Assembly: GCF_001949145.1 (NCBI RefSeq)
Contig: NW_019091687.1
Location: 50,812 to 82,261 of the forward strand
Direction of reading: 5' to 3'
Source of the DNA: Acanthaster planci
Taxonomy: Eukaryota; Echinodermata; Asteroidea; Valvatida; Acanthasteridae
Length of the DNA: 31,450 nucleotides
This document shows, one piece after another, positions 29,348 through 31,450 of the stretch (position 1 is the stretch's first letter; each line of letters starts with the position of its first letter). The notes under the pieces are model-generated. The model was not told the origin of the DNA. It did no database searches and was given only the letters and a program-made list of their open reading frames with translations. Made by a program: the position numbers and the translations under genes.

Positions 29348-29982
29348 CACCCCCAAGTGTCTTGTCATGAGCTCAGAAACAACATAATTGATGTGAACAC
29401 TGAATGCGTGTACTCAAAAGTAGCATTGGACACTGTCATTTATGGCTTAGACACCGGGCATGCAGAATTTTGCTTTTATCTTCATAAAACGCTACACAAC
29501 AATGACCAATGAATGACGAGACTGGCTCAACAATATCACTGCCGCCACTCATTCTTGCACTTCTGGGCATTCGTGGAATTTGGGTCACGTTTTGTGATGA
29601 TTGGACACATCTATGGTATAAAGAGGTCTCTCTGGGTACATTTTAAGTTTCTTATTTTAGAATGCTTCAACACATTCTGTAATTATTCACCACAATATCT
29701 TTAAGACAAACTGGTTGCACAGGTAACAAGGACAACACACACTCTTCTTGTAAATTCTGGTGTTAATGCGGATTTTTTGACAACTGTTTCATGACAAAGC
29801 AAATAGCATAATAGTATATGACCGAACCTTACTCTGCGCAGGTCTGTGGGTCAATCAGGGTAACTATTCAAAGGTGAAATCAAACGATTTGAACAACACT
29901 CCCTGCCTGTCTCTCGGTGTCTGTCTTGGGTTTGGCCCCTATTGCTGCATTCATGACCGTCGCACCCTCGACCCCAGTAGGG

Positions 29983-30127
29983 TTACTGTCCCCCTAACTG
30001 GTGCCCTTGCCCCCATCGGTGTCGCATCCCAGCAGGTTGGTCATTGTTCTCATCCCGAGGGCGCCGGCTCGCGGGCGGCACACCGAATCCGCTCACTCCA
30101 CCTTGGCGATTGGGAAAGTACTTGTAT
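29983..30127 (-). CDS. DERL1: Derlin-1-like last coding exon with SHP-type C-terminus
   Basis: On the minus strand the acceptor is ctttaacattag; 145 nt including the TAA stop. It reads YKYFPNRQGGVSGFGVPPAS, a charged linker (RRPRDENNDQPAG), then MRHRWGQGHQLGGQ. The W-G-Q-G-x-x-L ending is the p97-binding SHP-type motif known from Derlin-1. The intron before it is only 125 nt. Confidence 0.92.
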
Positions 30128-31186
30128 CTAATGTTAAAGAAGCATGAAGCAGCATTGCAAGGCTTGTCACTGTTGGAACCTGTTGGAATCACATGTTGCT
30201 TGCATAATGTGGGCAATTTGGCCAAGCTTTCATTTACTAGAAATGTACTCACAGAATTTCAGGCGTTTTAAGGAAGGCACGACCACCAAAGTCTTGTGGA
30301 TACTTGAACATCAGAAAGAAGTACAGGTGGCCGACTACAATGCCGAGAAGCTCCGACAGGCCACTGAATAAAGAGAACAGTTTAATGTACCATCACTGGT
30401 ATATTCCAAACAGCTTTATCGAACGAAACTGACATATGCAAGCAGATAAGTTAATCATCTTCGTCAAATGTTGATGCCTGACTCTAATCCTTTAAAACCC
30501 ATCTAAATCCAAATCCTGGTTCTGTTAGAATTTGATGGATTTAGGACTGCAGCACCCTGGCACTGTGGCATTACATGGGATTTGATGCCGATGCAATCGA
30601 TATGCCACTGGGTAAAAATGTTAGGTTTGGGCAGAATCGCTTTTGATTCCACCAGCTCCCAATGGAGGACATTCAAACACGACCCGACAATTTACGTTCA
30701 CAGGGACAGCTGACGAAACTGTATAGTGTTCTTATAGTCTCTGTCTCCGAAGACATGCACGTCACTTTGTGCACCTGTGCACATGGCTGACACGTTGGAA
30801 CTTGAGCTTTACCACTGAGATTAACTTCTTGTAGCAAATGTCACTCTGTGGCAGGGCCTCACAGCGTGGCAGAATATGCCGTTCAGTACAGAAAATACTG
30901 TCCAAATGAGTCTCCAAAGTCAGCATCTCTGGTGTTTGGCTTTGTTCGGAAAGCGGGCTGGTGCATCTTGCCCTATGGAAAAAACATCAGGTTAACCGCC
31001 ATCTTCCGAGGGGTTCACTAGCTATTTGTTGACTTACGCTCCTCTGATGATCATGTTGAAGGCCACCAGGACCCAGGGTAGATACATGGCCTTGAACTGC
31101 GTGCCAAACCAGAACTGTACAATGGTGTCACGGTTCAGCTGACACCACACGTACAGCACGCTCAACACCATCGGATCCATCAGTAG
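29983..31186 (-). CDS. DERL1: Derlin-1-like ER-associated degradation protein, C-terminal part (3 exons)
   Basis: Three minus-strand exons join in phase: 31186-31038, 30363-30253 and 30127-29983. They give about 134 residues ending at a TAA. The sequence matches the C-terminal half of animal Derlin-1: LSVLYVWCQLNRDTIVQFWF, FKAMYLPWVLVAFNMII, VVGHLYFFLMFKYPQDFGGR, then GGVSGFGVPPAS and the terminal WGQGHQLGGQ. Derlins are rhomboid-like proteins of the ER membrane without protease activity that help pull misfolded proteins to the cytosol for degradation. The C-terminal motif resembles the SHP box that binds the ATPase p97/VCP. The N-terminal exons lie beyond the right edge. Derlin-1 is preferred to Derlin-2/3 because of the GGVSGFGVPPAS tail. 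Confidence 0.93.
30253..30363 (-). CDS. DERL1: Derlin-1-like exon with VVGHLYFFLMFKYP
   Basis: On the minus strand the acceptor is ctctttattcag and the donor gtgagt; 111 nt. It reads GLSELLGIVVGHLYFFLMFK, then YPQDFGGRAFLKTPEIL. The GHLYFF segment is the conserved glycine-containing membrane region of Derlins. The final CT pairs with the A opening the last exon to make a leucine codon. Confidence 0.92.
31038..31186 (-). CDS. DERL1: Derlin-1-like exon with LYVWCQLNRD and FNMII core
   Basis: On the minus strand the acceptor is ttcttctcag and the donor gtaagt; 149 nt, entering in phase 0 and leaving two bases of a GCT codon. It begins LLMDPMVLSVLYVW and ends FNMIIRG. It covers central membrane segments of the Derlin fold. 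The leftover GC joins the T that opens the next exon. Confidence 0.92.
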
Positions 31187-31450
31187 CTGAGAAGAAAAAA
31201 ACATCCCAGGAGTCGTGAAATCTATGAGCGAGAAATGATCCATGAGAATTTCAACAGATTTTTTTTCTTGCCAAAAAAAAAATATATAAAAAGATGGCAA
31301 GCACTGTCATGAACTAATTCTGAATTTTAGAAATTGGTTAAATAACCACAGTAGTCTCTCCAGGGATTTCCATGGTTGTTCACAGAATGCATCACGAGAA
31401 AAAGCATTTGTAATGGTCTGACCAACAAATGAAAGGATTTGTTCAAGGCT

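Larger units (their letters stand above)
25922..29982. other. Convergent intergenic region with both 3' UTRs
   Basis: About 4 kb between two tail-to-tail genes. It is AT-rich and contains the hairpin at 27016-27089 and several AATAAA hexamers in both orientations. No RNA gene and no credible coding frame was recognised. Confidence 0.6.

Noticed and set aside
29874-30131. 85-codon plus-strand frame opposite the Derlin last exon
   Set aside because: It is the antisense of the Derlin coding exon and its 3' UTR.
1-31450. CRISPR arrays, operons, ribosome binding sites, prophage or plasmid features
   Set aside because: Nothing of this kind is present; spliced exons with animal domains show a eukaryotic nuclear locus.

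Overview
This is an animal nuclear window, most likely from a marine invertebrate deuterostome (sea urchin, hemichordate or amphioxus type; the sequence alone does not decide which). The reasons are short phase-1 exons split by AT-rich introns of about 0.1-2 kb, a large EGF plus HYR (hyalin repeat) protein, tRNA-derived SINE and CR1/Jockey-like LINE debris, many small inverted-repeat elements, and an animal Derlin gene. There are no bacterial features.

Positions 131-25921 (+) hold the 3' part of one large multi-exon gene for a modular type I membrane protein. I find 28 exons, all ending in phase 1 and all multiples of three apart from the gap-damaged ones and the terminal exon. In order they encode ten EGF-like modules (131-7692), thirteen HYR modules (8493-22011), a half EGF module, a 36-nt microexon carrying a furin-type RRKR site, an EGF module lacking one disulfide pair, a normal EGF module, and a final exon with one transmembrane helix and a short cytoplasmic tail. 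The 5' end, with signal peptide and promoter, lies outside the window. About 1,670 residues are visible.

The HYR region is interrupted by a 736-base run of N (12951-13686), which hides most of the sixth HYR module. A single N at 16389 breaks the frame of the eighth; leaving it out of the count gives a normal 264-nt exon, so it looks like an assembly join. The third, fifth and seventh HYR exons are nearly identical, which points to recent duplication or gene conversion.

The region 25922-29982 is intergenic and contains both 3' UTRs. Positions 29983-31186 (-) hold the last three coding exons of a Derlin-1-type ER-associated degradation gene, convergent with the EGF/HYR gene. Its 5' exons lie beyond the right edge.

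Mobile debris sits in introns: a palindromic 156-bp element at 23615-23770 with a related half at the window start, SINE-like copies near 11470 and 12000, a small inverted-repeat element at 11761-11958, a 5'-truncated LINE fragment (12425-12784, -), and further inverted-repeat candidates near 18387, 24940 and 27016.

The most unusual points are the eight-cysteine EGF variant repeated in the N-terminal exons, and the furin-site microexon placed between two EGF modules that have each lost one complementary disulfide pair. Together they suggest a proteolytically processed adhesion receptor or matrix protein.
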